NCBI RefSeq assembly: GCF_963677195.1
Contig: NZ_OY781918.1
Location: forward strand, 3,770,923-3,834,922
Length of the DNA stretch: 64,000 bases
DNA from: an uncultured Marinifilum sp.
GTDB taxonomy: Bacteria > Bacteroidota > Bacteroidia > Bacteroidales > Marinifilaceae
Reading direction: 5' to 3'
Part shown: one piece after another, positions 19,530 through 27,793 of the stretch
Layout: every line of letters begins with the position of its first letter
How positions within the stretch are numbered: the stretch's first letter is position 1
Translations under genes and position numbers: made by a program
The notes under the pieces: model-generated
Seen by the model: only the letters and a program-made list of their open reading frames with translations
Told to the model about the DNA's origin: nothing
Databases searched by the model: none

Positions 19530-19790
19530 ATGTCGAAAAATTATAAATTTTTCCAAAACCGGGAGTGTGAATATTTCCCTTGTCATAAAGGAATAAAAGA
19601 GGAAGATTTTAATTGTTTATTTTGCTTTTGCCCTTTATATATGCTAAAAGATAAATGCGGAGGTAATTTTAAATATACTAATGGAATTAAAAATTGCTCT
19701 GACTGCACCATTCCTCACAAAAGAAACTCGCATGACTATATGATGAGTAAAATGAGCATTGTTACTAAAATAGGAAGCGAAAAAGAATAA
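19530..19790 (+). CDS. Cysteine-rich small domain protein
   Basis: An 86-residue protein with eight cysteines (C13, C18, C29, C32, C34, C43, C56, C59) and aromatic residues around them, matching the cysteine-rich small domain type (PF04071-like). The layout suggests a metal- or cluster-binding mini-protein. As I recall, this family is often found near cobalamin genes in anaerobes, and this window does contain a corrinoid uptake locus about 15 kb away. It is a short monocistronic gene; no clear ribosome binding site was seen. Confidence 0.75.
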   Translation: MSKNYKFFQNRECEYFPCHKGIKEEDFNCLFCFCPLYMLKDKCGGNFKYTNGIKNCSDCTIPHKRNSHDYMMSKMSIVTKIGSEKE

Positions 19791-19913
19791 GAGCTTTATT
19801 TTATAAACGCCTGTAAATAGAAATTTAAAAAGATTCTAATTTAATTTATCATACAAATGGTAATATTTTTTTACAACTTTATACATAAGTAGAAAATTTA
19901 AGTCCATTTTGAT

Positions 19914-20516
19914 ATGAAAAAAGAAAGCCAAGAAGAAAAACTTTACATCTGCAAACCATGCGGATATGTAATGAAAGAAAGTGAACTAGGAGAAGTATGT
20001 CCTGCATGCGGCTTACCTAAAAAAGTTTTTGAACAGTACAAAGAAAGAATGTCGCCTGGTAGAAGTAAAATTTTACATTTAGACATGCATCCAATTGCGG
20101 TTCATTTTCCTCAAACCTTATTGGTTTTTATATTACAAGCATTAATTATTAATCTGATATTTCCGAATTTTTTCCCTGAAGTATTGTTAGGTGCAGCACG
20201 TTTTGCTGGGGCAATTTTCCCTTTTACAGTAATTGCAGCCTTTATAAGTGGACTTATTGATGGCAAATTAAGATTTAAATCGGTAACAACACCGATCCTA
20301 AAAAAGAAAATTATTTACAGCGTAATTATGACCATTGCTGCTTTATTCACACCATTTTTAATTTGGAATGATCTCGATAATTTAACATCTAAAATATTGC
20401 TATTGATATGTGGTTCCATTGCTTTATTTTGCGGCATTGTATTAGGGCACGCTGGTAAACGATTAATGAATATTGGAATGGGTGGAGCTGTTAAAATTTG
20501 GGGACGAAAATTTTAA
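19914..20516 (+). CDS. Rubredoxin-like zinc ribbon fused to DUF2231-like membrane domain
   Basis: A 200-residue protein. The N-terminus (about 9-40) has two CxxC knuckles, C13/C16 and C29/C32, as in the rubredoxin-like part of rubrerythrin. After a short linker, an HPIAVHFPQ segment opens a region of four or more hydrophobic helices (about 60-195) like DUF2231 membrane proteins. The fusion suggests a membrane redox or metal-handling protein. It ends just before a strong terminator and could share a transcript with the Cys-rich protein upstream (123-bp gap). Confidence 0.75.
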   Translation: MKKESQEEKLYICKPCGYVMKESELGEVCPACGLPKKVFEQYKERMSPGRSKILHLDMHPIAVHFPQTLLVFILQALIINLIFPNFFPEVLLGAARFAGAIFPFTVIAAFISGLIDGKLRFKSVTTPILKKKIIYSVIMTIAALFTPFLIWNDLDNLTSKILLLICGSIALFCGIVLGHAGKRLMNIGMGGAVKIWGRKF

Positions 20517-20541
20517 ACTACTCATCACATAAAAAGTAAAC

Positions 20542-20579
20542 AAAACAGGACTTTTCTATAATTGAAAAGTCCTGTTTTT
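20542..20579 (+). terminator. Strong intrinsic terminator
   Basis: A perfect 15-bp stem (20542-20556 with 20564-20578, built on AAAACAGGACTTTTC) with a 7-nt loop and a T-run ends the rubredoxin-like gene. The upstream A-run could let it work in both directions. Confidence 0.92.
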
Positions 20580-20589
20580 GTTTTAACCT

Positions 20590-21177
20590 ACTCGCAATTA
20601 AAATGTTCCTAAACAATATCGTCCTAAATAATTTTACAATAAGTCATCTATACCAATTAGATATCCATATTTACCACAGATAAAGTAAGCTTATTTTTAA
20701 GCGCCTCGTGGAATGGCATCTTTTTTAAATTTCTTTTGTTCTACGAAAGCTTTAGAAAGATCGGGAAGTTGAGAACTTGTTCGAAAATCACCCGATCGCA
20801 CTTAAGCTTGAGGCAGATAAAAAAGAGATTTAAAAAGCCGCCTTGATCTTTTTTGCTTCGTTTTTTTGGATCAAGCCAAAAAATGAAGTCGGGTTTGGGC
20901 GAAGCGCCAAGTAATCAGAACAATACTACTACTGATAAAGCTGATGAAACAATTATTGCCGGAAAGAAATTGTTAAAGCAAAATTACGAGTAGATGATAG
21001 GTTTAGAATTGCATAGCAAGTTCTCATTTGTTAGCTTTACAAAACAATGACTCCATCGTCTTTCGCGGCATGTGTAAAATAGTTTACAGACATTTAACAC
21101 ACATGCAACAAATGATCAACAGAGCACATTGTTACTTCATGATAGTGAATCTTTGGGATAACATGCCCATGGGTTCA
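20590..21177. other. Gene-free decayed region with a dispersed-repeat-like segment
   Basis: No intact gene is visible. At about 20840-20905 lies a T-rich segment bounded by the inverted repeat TTGATC/GATCAA; its reverse strand reads as a basic KKRSKKDQ-type peptide, a debris pattern often seen between Bacteroidota genes. From 20896 a 36-codon open frame ends at a TAG at about 20992. Its last bases and the following ATGAT match the junction between the first two IS66 genes (about 21818-21837), so a remnant of an older IS66 copy is possible. Confidence 0.4.
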
Positions 21178-21507
21178 CTATTCATTTTCGAAAGTTTCAC
21201 TTTCTACCCCCTCTTCAATCGGCTCGCCCTTTAGGTATTGGTATTCGAAACCATAGGTGCGCATGGTTCTGCGAACATTCGAACTACTATCCTTTCGTCC
21301 GGCAAACTGAATGTAATCTGCAATTTCACGAATTAAAGCATCAACAGGCTCACGTTTTGCATATAAGTCTTTCTGAACTTGCTCGTAAGCCCGATCGGCA
21401 GGAACCACTTCTTGCATTTCCTTTCTTGCCAAATTTAGTTCGGTACTGATCTCTTCAACTGAAGGATTAACCATTACCGGATAACCAGCATTTACCGCAT
21501 TTGCATC
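21178..21507 (-). pseudogene. Hypothetical gene 3' fragment cut by IS66
   Basis: About 110 codons of a minus-strand frame run from the left end of the IS66 element to a stop at 21178. The frame continues upstream of the first ATG (21474) as DANAVNAGYPV and then enters the IS end, so the N-terminus is lost. The remaining part is acidic and helical with no motif I recognise. Codon usage looks coding. Its 5' part is not found on the other side of the IS. Confidence 0.6.
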
Positions 21508-21523
21508 GTAACCATCCGACCAA
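21504..21523 (+). repeat. IS66 left inverted repeat
   Basis: CATCGTAACCATCCGACCAA matches the reverse complement of 23736-23755 at 19 of 20 positions. The true transposon tip is probably the GTAA at 21508; the outer CATC may be chance or part of the end. Confidence 0.8.
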
Positions 21524-21565
21524 GCCCATCTTTTCTTTCATTTTTCGATAATTTAATTTTGGAGC

Positions 21566-21832
21566 ATGACAAAAGAAGAAATCATGTTTAAGGAGGTTGA
21601 GTTGTATTTGGAGAGCGATTTAAATCAGTATGAATTTTCGAAGGGAAAAGATTATACCCGACACGGATTACAGTATTGGCTGAAAAAATACCGTTTGCAA
21701 AATCCAAGTGAGGGATCCTGTCAATCTGAAGGGCATTTTCAAGAGATCAATTTATCGGATGGCAAAAAACAGGCTGAAAAAGTTATGGAAATCACGACAA
21801 AATCGGGAACTCAAATTATAATTTACGAGTAG
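21566..21832 (+). CDS. IS66 accessory ORF (TnpA-position protein)
   Basis: An 88-residue protein in the first position of the IS66 gene set. It begins with a helical segment (YLESDLNQYEFSKGKD) and has a KYRLQNP region, as in Bacteroidota IS66 first ORFs that help transposition. Its stop TAG overlaps the context of the next ATG with no gap, suggesting translational coupling. Confidence 0.8.
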   Translation: MTKEEIMFKEVELYLESDLNQYEFSKGKDYTRHGLQYWLKKYRLQNPSEGSCQSEGHFQEINLSDGKKQAEKVMEITTKSGTQIIIYE

Positions 21833-22195
21833 ATGATTGCAATTTCAACCAACACAAAAATATTTGTCTACAGTCAGCCTTGTGATATGCGCAAGGGCTT
21901 CGATGGCTTATCGGGTCTGGTACAAAACAGGATGCAATTGGATCCTATGAATGGATACCTTTTTGTGTTTTTCAATAAAAACAGGACTCATGTAAAGATA
22001 TTATTCTGGGATAAAGATGGATTTTGTATTTATTACAAGCGTTTGGAAAAAGGCACTTTTAAGCGACCAACAACACGAATTGATACTCCTAATTTTGAGT
22101 TAACTAATGAAGAATTATTCATGATTTTACGAGGAATTGATTTTGAAAAATGCAAGAAGCGTAGAAGATATTTATCTACAAATTTTGTTGATTAA
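21833..22195 (+). CDS. tnpB: IS66 family Orf2 protein (TnpB)
   Basis: A 120-residue protein with the family signature QPCDMRKGFDGL at residues 15-26 and the following VFFNKNRTHVKILFWD core. It is intact and about the usual length for IS66 Orf2. It is needed for IS66 transposition, but its biochemical role is unclear. Confidence 0.93.
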   Translation: MIAISTNTKIFVYSQPCDMRKGFDGLSGLVQNRMQLDPMNGYLFVFFNKNRTHVKILFWDKDGFCIYYKRLEKGTFKRPTTRIDTPNFELTNEELFMILRGIDFEKCKKRRRYLSTNFVD

Positions 22196-22245
22196 AATTC
22201 TATGGATAATCAGGTTTTTAGAAGGCTTTGATGTATTTTAACATC

Positions 22246-23735
22246 ATGAGTTTAAAGCTGGAAAATAAGAGCAAAGATGAACTTTTGGAGTTAATTCAAA
22301 AGCAAAATTTGTTGATTCAGGAAAATGAACAGACCATTACCAGCCAACAAAACTATATCAAACAATTACAGCGCATTGCATTTGGTAGTAAAAGTGAACG
22401 TTTTGCAAAAGGTTCTGTTGACGAAAATCAATTAAGCCTATCTTTCGAAGAACTTGCCCAAAAAGATAAGGATATAAAGGATGAAACCGTAAAGGAAAAG
22501 ATCAGTTATACCCGTAAAAAAGCCAGCAATCATAAAGGAAGAAACAAACTGCCGGAACATTTGCCTGTGCGTGAAATCATCATTAATCCGGAAGAAAATA
22601 TAAATGGCTTAAAGAAAATTGGCGAGGAAAGAACCGAGATTTTAGAATATACACCAGGTAAATTTTTCAAGTTGGTTTTAATTCGTCCAAAATACGAAAA
22701 AGAAAATCAGGAAGGTGTCTTAATTGCTGATATGCCCTCACGTCCCATTGAAAAATGTTTGGCCGGAAATGCCCTTTTATCTTCTATTTTGATTAATAAA
22801 TATGTGGATCATTTGCCATTGTATCGTCAACGCCAGATTTTCAAACGAGCCGATATCGATATTGCTCCATCGACCATCGATTCATGGGTACAGCAGTTGG
22901 GTGATCTGTTAAATCCGCTGTATGAAGCCATGGTGAATACTGTTAAAAATGATGGCTACCTGCAGGCTGATGAAACGCCAACCCGGGTTTTAGATAAGCA
23001 GAAAAAAGGCAAAACCCATCGTGGATTTTATTGGGTTTATCATTCGCCGCTAAAACGGATGGTTGTTTTCGATTATCAAAAGAGGCGAAATAAGGATGCT
23101 CCCCGAAAAATATTGAATGAATTTGCCGGATATTTGCAAACCGACGGATATAAAGTTTACGATCAGTATAAAAATAAAAAAGAAGTTACCCATTTGGCCT
23201 GTTGGGCTCATGCCCGCCGATATTTTGAAAAAGCACTGGATCAAGATCAAACCAGAGCTGAATTTGCAATGCTCCAAATTCAAAAGATATATGCCATCGA
23301 AAGAGAAATATCAGATTTATCTGCTGATCAGAAAAAGCTGTTCGCTTGGAAAAATTACTTCCGGTTTTGAATAATTTTGGAAAATGGATTTGTAATGAAA
23401 GCAAGTTGGTACTTCCCAAAAGTTCCATTGGAAAGGCATTTTTATATGCCATTAATTTATGGGATAGTCTGCTGGCATATCTATATAACGGAGAATTATT
23501 GATTGATAACAATCCCATTGAAAACAGTATTCGTCCCAATGCACTTGGTCGCAAAAATTACCTGTTTGCAGGATCGCATGAAGGTGCAAAAAGAACAGCT
23601 ATGTTCTATACATTTTTTGGAACCTGTAAAATGCACAATGTAGATCCTCAAAAATGGCTCAATTCAGTACTTGAACAAATTGCAGATCATAAAGTGAATA
23701 AATTGTATGAGCTATTTCCTCAGAATTTAATGTAG
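22246..23735 (+). pseudogene. tnpC: IS66 transposase TnpC, frameshifted
   Basis: The N-terminal part (start at 22246, MSLKLEN, preferred over 22228) has the coiled-coil/zinc-finger region and the start of the DDE domain (ADETPTRV), then stops at 23370. The C-terminal part (IENSIRPNALGRKN, FAGSHEG) continues in another frame to 23735. The break is at the A5 run at 23332-23336: a sixth A would restore QKKAVRLEKLLPV, the normal IS66 sequence. A point deletion or a sequencing error is most likely. A -1 slip on AAA-AAG would also restore the frame, but this is not known for TnpC. Confidence 0.85.
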
Positions 23736-23755
23736 TTGGTCGGATGGGTACGATG
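23736..23755 (-). repeat. IS66 right inverted repeat
   Basis: TTGGTCGGATGGGTACGATG, the inverted partner of 21504-21523 with one mismatch. It starts two bases after the transposase stop codon, the normal tight spacing for IS66 right ends. Confidence 0.8.
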
Positions 23756-23872
23756 GGGAAATCAAAGTTGACAACTTATTTCAATGAGGAATATGGTTTT
23801 GTTAAAATGCAATATCCGAACTATAAAAATGAGAAATTGGTTTTTGAATTAATAAAAATGGAAGAAAAATAA
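23756..23872 (+). pseudogene. Hypothetical gene 3' fragment right of IS66
   Basis: An open plus-strand frame emerges from the right end of the IS and ends at 23872. It encodes about 38 residues (KLTTYFNEEYGF... ending EEK) that resemble the C-terminus of a small Bacteroidota secreted or lipoprotein family. No 5' part is found left of the IS, where the fragment is on the other strand. The site is therefore a junction, not a simple insertion into one gene. Confidence 0.5.
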
Positions 23873-23886
23873 AGAACGAACCTATA

Positions 23887-23937
23887 ATCGAGTAGACAGG
23901 TGACGGTCAATTGACCGCCACTGTGCCCCTCTCACCC
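23887..23937 (-). other. Possible group II intron 3' end remnant (domain VI-like)
   Basis: Read on the minus strand, the segment has TGAGAGG, then a 10-bp hairpin (GGTCAATTGACC core) with a bulged C in its outer part, then CTACTCGAT. This order resembles domain VI and the 3' end of bacterial group II introns. The expected domain V (GAGCCGTA...GTACGGTTC) is not found upstream and no reverse transcriptase is present, so at best it is a fragment. Confidence 0.35.
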
Positions 23938-23975
23938 AATACTTCGGTAAGCTCAGCATAAACCAAGCGGGTCTT

Positions 23976-24009
23976 CCCGATAAAATCGGGACAGGATATA
24001 GCCTGTCCC
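23976..24009. repeat. Overlapping REP-like hairpins
   Basis: Two overlapping palindromes, CCCGATAAAATCGGG (23976-23990) and a 22-nt repeat GGGACAGG...CCTGTCCC (23988-24009), share the GGG. They are more GC-rich than the surroundings and resemble dispersed palindromes between genes. They could also act as a terminator for the TonB receptor gene that ends at 24074. Confidence 0.5.
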
Positions 24010-24073
24010 AACAATCAAAATTAAATTATGGGGAATAAAGAACCTCGTCTAAGCTATCGCTGTCCTATAACCT

Positions 24074-26134
24074 CTATAAATCGAGATTCAGCTTTACTCC
24101 TACTCGTATCCATCTGCCTGGCTGAGTTATGTTTCCTCTATCGTAATACTCCTTGTCCAGAATATTCGAAGCCTCTGCATATACTGTATACTTAGGTTTT
24201 TGATAGTAAATACGAGCATCCATTAGCCAAAAAGGAGAATAACTGCGTTCCTCGCCGTAAGTGCTGTTGGTCTTATCGTAATAAACATATCCACCTTCGC
24301 GATTCTGATAAGAGACACTCATTGAGCTTCCCAAATTACCCCAAATTCTATAGTCGGAAGTAAGACTCAATTTGTGTTTCAGATTATCCAATACATACAA
24401 AGAGATAAATTCATCGGAAGATTTATCCATATTCAGGTAAGCATAAGTCATTTTCAGACTTTTTAAAGGAAAATTCTTACCCCAAATTGCTTTCGGATAC
24501 AATTGAGCAGAAAATTCCAGTCCTAAAGTATTTATATCTGTTAAATTCTGACTTTGCCACTTATCTTCTGCATTCATCTTCACCCAATCAATCATATTGG
24601 TTCCCTTTCGATAAAAGATGGAAGCATGTGCTCTGAATAAGCGATTATTATATTTAAACCCACTCTCCCAAGTGGTTGCTTCTTCGGGTTCAAGATCAGC
24701 ATTTCCAATATTTGTAGGACCTGCATAGTAAAGATCTGTAAAAGTAGGCATCCGCAACGAGTGATTAAGCGATGCATACCATTTTAATTTTTCTTTTAGT
24801 TGATAACTCACATCAACACCTGGATAAAAGTTAAAGCCACGGCCCAAATCGGAATTCCAATTTGCCATAATTCCTGCAGAAATAGTCAATCGGTCGAGAT
24901 AAACATTGTGCTCCAAAAAATAACTCATGTTTGTACAAGTATGTTGCTTGGTAAAAAACGCTCCGCTCTCTCCTGGCACTTTCATAGGTTCATCCATCTC
25001 CTCGCCTAATACATTACTCCAGATATTCTCCGATCTGAATTCCACACCTGTGGCACTCTTTCCCAGTGCCCAGTTAAAGCTGGTATTCAGGTTTGTACCA
25101 TAAACATCGGTTAGATGGTAATTATGCGAGCTATACCATGAGGCAGGATTGTCACGAAACAATTCAAAACGATCCTGATGACGTCGCCAATAAACAACGG
25201 GAGTAAACTTCACCTTCCCTTTGGTTGAAAATCGCAAGCTGGCGAATGTAGTTTTATTTTCCTCGTACTGATTTGGATAGGCTGGCGTATAAAAACTATT
25301 GGCCCCAAATCCCTTGGTATTATATCCCACCTGAAGATCAAGATCTCCCTGCGAAGTAGCTAATTGTCCCTGATAAAAAAGATTTGTAGATGTAAAGTCA
25401 GTATTTTCGATATATCCATCGCTGGCTTTACGGCTTAGGGCAACATAAGATTTTAAAGGCCCTGTAAGGTAAGTTGCTGCTGCAGATAAGGAATAAAACC
25501 CATCTTCGCCAGTACTGGCAGCAAGTTTAATGTTATTTTTACTTTTGGTGCCAGTAATAAAATTAATGGCTCCACTAAACGCATTGGGACCAAAAACTCT
25601 GGCGCCAGGTCCGTGAAGAATTTCAACACGTTCAATACTTTCCAGATCTACCGGTAAATTCATACTCAAGTGACCTGTCTGCGGATCGGTAATATTTACA
25701 CCATTTAGCAAAATCATGGTTTGATCGAAGCTTCCTCCGCGAATACTCACATCGGCCTGCACTCCATGATTTCCTCTTTGTCGCACATCCACATTCAGCA
25801 AATGTTCTAAAAGATCCTGTACACTTTGTACTGGTGTAGCACTAATTTCCTCTCTCTCCATTACGGTTACCACTCTGGCAACCTGAGAGTACGTTACGGG
25901 TGTTCTCTGCGCACTCACAACCACCTCATCCAGTTTCTGATCCTGGTTTACATAGATAGTTTCGGTTTGTGCACTTGCATTTTCAATGGTGGCAGTACTT
26001 AAATAAGTTGCAACAAGACAACCTATAGTAACCTCATGTTTCAGACTTTGAAACACGCCAAAGCCTTTACGACTCCACCTTTTGAAACGAGACACCTGAG
26101 AACGTCTCTCCGACACAATTCTCAATTGTTCCAT
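24074..26134 (-). CDS. TonB-dependent outer membrane receptor
   Basis: A 686-residue receptor. It has an unusually long N-terminal leader of about 56 residues with a KRWSRKGFGVF segment before the hydrophobic stretch, then a TonB-box-like region and VVVSAQR (about 71-77), a plug domain (about 80-200, with IRGGSFDQT and a GPGARVFG motif), and a beta-barrel of about 480 residues. The plug resembles the BtuB/CirA group. I associate the leader type with Bacteroidota receptors found in corrinoid loci, but no cobalamin riboswitch is seen upstream, so the ligand is open. It is transcribed away from the divergent methyltransferase. Confidence 0.85.
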   Translation of the reverse strand: MEQLRIVSERRSQVSRFKRWSRKGFGVFQSLKHEVTIGCLVATYLSTATIENASAQTETIYVNQDQKLDEVVVSAQRTPVTYSQVARVVTVMEREEISATPVQSVQDLLEHLLNVDVRQRGNHGVQADVSIRGGSFDQTMILLNGVNITDPQTGHLSMNLPVDLESIERVEILHGPGARVFGPNAFSGAINFITGTKSKNNIKLAASTGEDGFYSLSAAATYLTGPLKSYVALSRKASDGYIENTDFTSTNLFYQGQLATSQGDLDLQVGYNTKGFGANSFYTPAYPNQYEENKTTFASLRFSTKGKVKFTPVVYWRRHQDRFELFRDNPASWYSSHNYHLTDVYGTNLNTSFNWALGKSATGVEFRSENIWSNVLGEEMDEPMKVPGESGAFFTKQHTCTNMSYFLEHNVYLDRLTISAGIMANWNSDLGRGFNFYPGVDVSYQLKEKLKWYASLNHSLRMPTFTDLYYAGPTNIGNADLEPEEATTWESGFKYNNRLFRAHASIFYRKGTNMIDWVKMNAEDKWQSQNLTDINTLGLEFSAQLYPKAIWGKNFPLKSLKMTYAYLNMDKSSDEFISLYVLDNLKHKLSLTSDYRIWGNLGSSMSVSYQNREGGYVYYDKTNSTYGEERSYSPFWLMDARIYYQKPKYTVYAEASNILDKEYYDRGNITQPGRWIRVGVKLNLDL

Positions 26135-26494
26135 TGTTTAAAAAAATATTAATAATGATTAAATACTATTTATTCTTCCTATTAGTTCAGACAGAAAGAA
26201 TAAAAGGCAAAGATATCTTAATTTAAATTTCAGACAATACGTTTAAACTATTCTATAGCATAAAAAAGCAGGTTATAGAACCATTTTTCGACACATTACT
26301 TTTACTGCCATTCTATTTTAGCACTTATTTATTTTAGAAAAAAATCACCAAGCCTACAATTAATTCTCTTTGCCACCACATAAATAGAAACTTTGTTCTC
26401 ACGGAATTTATCAAGCAATTACAATCCGTTTTTATAAAAACCTCTTAAATTATATATCTTGCAGTATTCTTAAAACTAAAAAAATATAGAAAAC
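26135..26494. other. Divergent intergenic region
   Basis: 360 bp of AT-rich sequence between the TonB receptor (minus) and the methyltransferase (plus). Promoters for both are expected here. No riboswitch core, open frame or terminator hairpin was found. Confidence 0.5.
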
Positions 26495-27226
26495 ATGAAT
26501 TTCTATCAAAGCATATCTACTTATTACGAATACATCTTTCCTCTGAATAAAATTCAATTGGAATTCATACAAAAATCACATTCTAAATCAGCATCAGAAC
26601 TATCTGTTTTAGATATTGGCTGTGCAACTGGCAATTTATCTGTGGAATTAGCAAAAAACTACAAAAAAGTAGTTGGAATAGATTTAGATAAAGCAATGGT
26701 AAAAAGAGCAATGGCGAAAGCAAATGCAAAAAATAATTTAGAGTATAAATTTGAAAATATGCTTAATATAGATTCCTCTTTTGGCAAATCACATTTCGAT
26801 ATTATTGCCTGTTTTGGGAATACTTTAGTTCATTTAGAATCTGAAGAAATGGTAGCCGATTTTTTTAAAAAAGCACAAATGGTTCTTAAATCTTCAGGCA
26901 AGCTACTATTTCAAATTATTAATTACGATAGAATCATCGATCAGAATATTACTTCTCTGCCAAGCATTGAAAATAAGACTATTAAATTCGAGAGAAACTA
27001 CAATTACTTGCAAGAAGAAAACAAAGTAGAATTTGAAACAATCCTAACAATTAAAGAATCACAAAATAAAATTAGTAACTGTATTCCTCTGCTGGCTCTA
27101 AGAAAACAGACAATTGAAAAATTACTTCTCGAAAGCGGATTTTCGAACGTTAAATTCTATGGAAATTTTAAAAGAGACAAACTAACAGAAAATAGCGTAC
27201 CACTAATAGTAGAAGCAGGTTTCTGA
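26495..27226 (+). CDS. Class I SAM-dependent methyltransferase
   Basis: A 243-residue protein with the Rossmann-type motif I DIGCATGN at 40-47, the acidic motif GIDLD at 61-65, and a motif around DIIACFGNTLVHL near 109-121. It belongs to the methyltransferase 11/25-type group acting on small molecules. The substrate is unknown. The SRPBCC gene follows 68 bp downstream and may share the transcript. Confidence 0.88.
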   Translation: MNFYQSISTYYEYIFPLNKIQLEFIQKSHSKSASELSVLDIGCATGNLSVELAKNYKKVVGIDLDKAMVKRAMAKANAKNNLEYKFENMLNIDSSFGKSHFDIIACFGNTLVHLESEEMVADFFKKAQMVLKSSGKLLFQIINYDRIIDQNITSLPSIENKTIKFERNYNYLQEENKVEFETILTIKESQNKISNCIPLLALRKQTIEKLLLESGFSNVKFYGNFKRDKLTENSVPLIVEAGF

Positions 27227-27294
27227 ATAATTTAGATTTTTTGTATCTTACTTAGCAACAGTACATTTCTATAATTAAAATTCAAAAGATCTTT

Positions 27295-27729
27295 ATGAAA
27301 TACTCCGTTGAAGTTGAAATCAATAAACCCATTGATGAAGTTGTAGCACTTTTTAAAGATGAAGATAAGCTGTTTAAATGGATGAACGGCTTGCAGTCTC
27401 TTGAACATTTAGAAGGTAAACCTGGAGAAAAAGGCTCAACAACAAAAATGCTTTTTAAAAATGGCAAAAGAGAAATTGAAATGATAGAAACCATTTTAAG
27501 TAACAATCTGCCCGAAGAATTTATTGCAAGCTACAAAGCAAAAGGAGTTTATAATTTGGCAAAAATAAGTTTTATTTCAATTTCTGATAACAAAACAAAA
27601 TACCATAGCGAACAGGAATTTCAATTGAAAGGATTCATGAAAATATTTGCATGGATAATGCCAGTAGCATTTAAAAAACAGACCTTAAAATACCTGAATA
27701 TGTTTAAAGAATTTGCCGAAGATAATTAA
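27295..27729 (+). CDS. SRPBCC (START-like) family protein
   Basis: A 144-residue protein with the usual SRPBCC beginning (VEVEINKPIDEVVALF) and the helix-grip pattern of strands and a long C-terminal helix. These proteins bind hydrophobic ligands or act as polyketide cyclase-like or lipid-transfer domains. No specific ligand can be assigned. A terminator follows immediately. Confidence 0.82.
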   Translation: MKYSVEVEINKPIDEVVALFKDEDKLFKWMNGLQSLEHLEGKPGEKGSTTKMLFKNGKREIEMIETILSNNLPEEFIASYKAKGVYNLAKISFISISDNKTKYHSEQEFQLKGFMKIFAWIMPVAFKKQTLKYLNMFKEFAEDN

Positions 27730-27734
27730 ATAAA

Positions 27735-27767
27735 GAAACCGGCTTTAGCATCTGCTTAACCGGTTTC
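27735..27767. terminator. Intrinsic terminator between convergent genes
   Basis: GAAACCGG (27735-27742) pairs with CCGGTTTC (27760-27767) around a 17-nt loop. It lies between the SRPBCC gene and the convergent dipeptidase gene. The T-run is weak on the plus strand. Confidence 0.65.
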
Positions 27768-27793
27768 TATATTCTATTTTAATGGCTTACAAT

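Larger units (their letters stand above)
21504..23755 (+). mobile_element. IS66-family insertion sequence
   Basis: A 2.25-kb element with the three-gene IS66 layout (small accessory ORF, IS66 Orf2/TnpB, TnpC transposase), bounded by 20-bp inverted repeats that differ at one position. The canonical IS66 end GTAA- is seen on the left (from 21508) and GTAC- on the right. I find no 8-bp target duplication, and the flanking sequences are unrelated gene fragments on opposite strands. The transposase carries a frameshift, so the copy is probably not autonomous. Confidence 0.88.

Noticed and set aside
23117..23554. Short frames on both strands over the middle of the IS66 transposase
   Set aside because: They overlap the conserved TnpC coding frame and arise from it as shadows.
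21496..23763. An 8-bp target duplication for the IS66 element
   Set aside because: Several placements of the ends were compared by eye, and none gave matching flanks.
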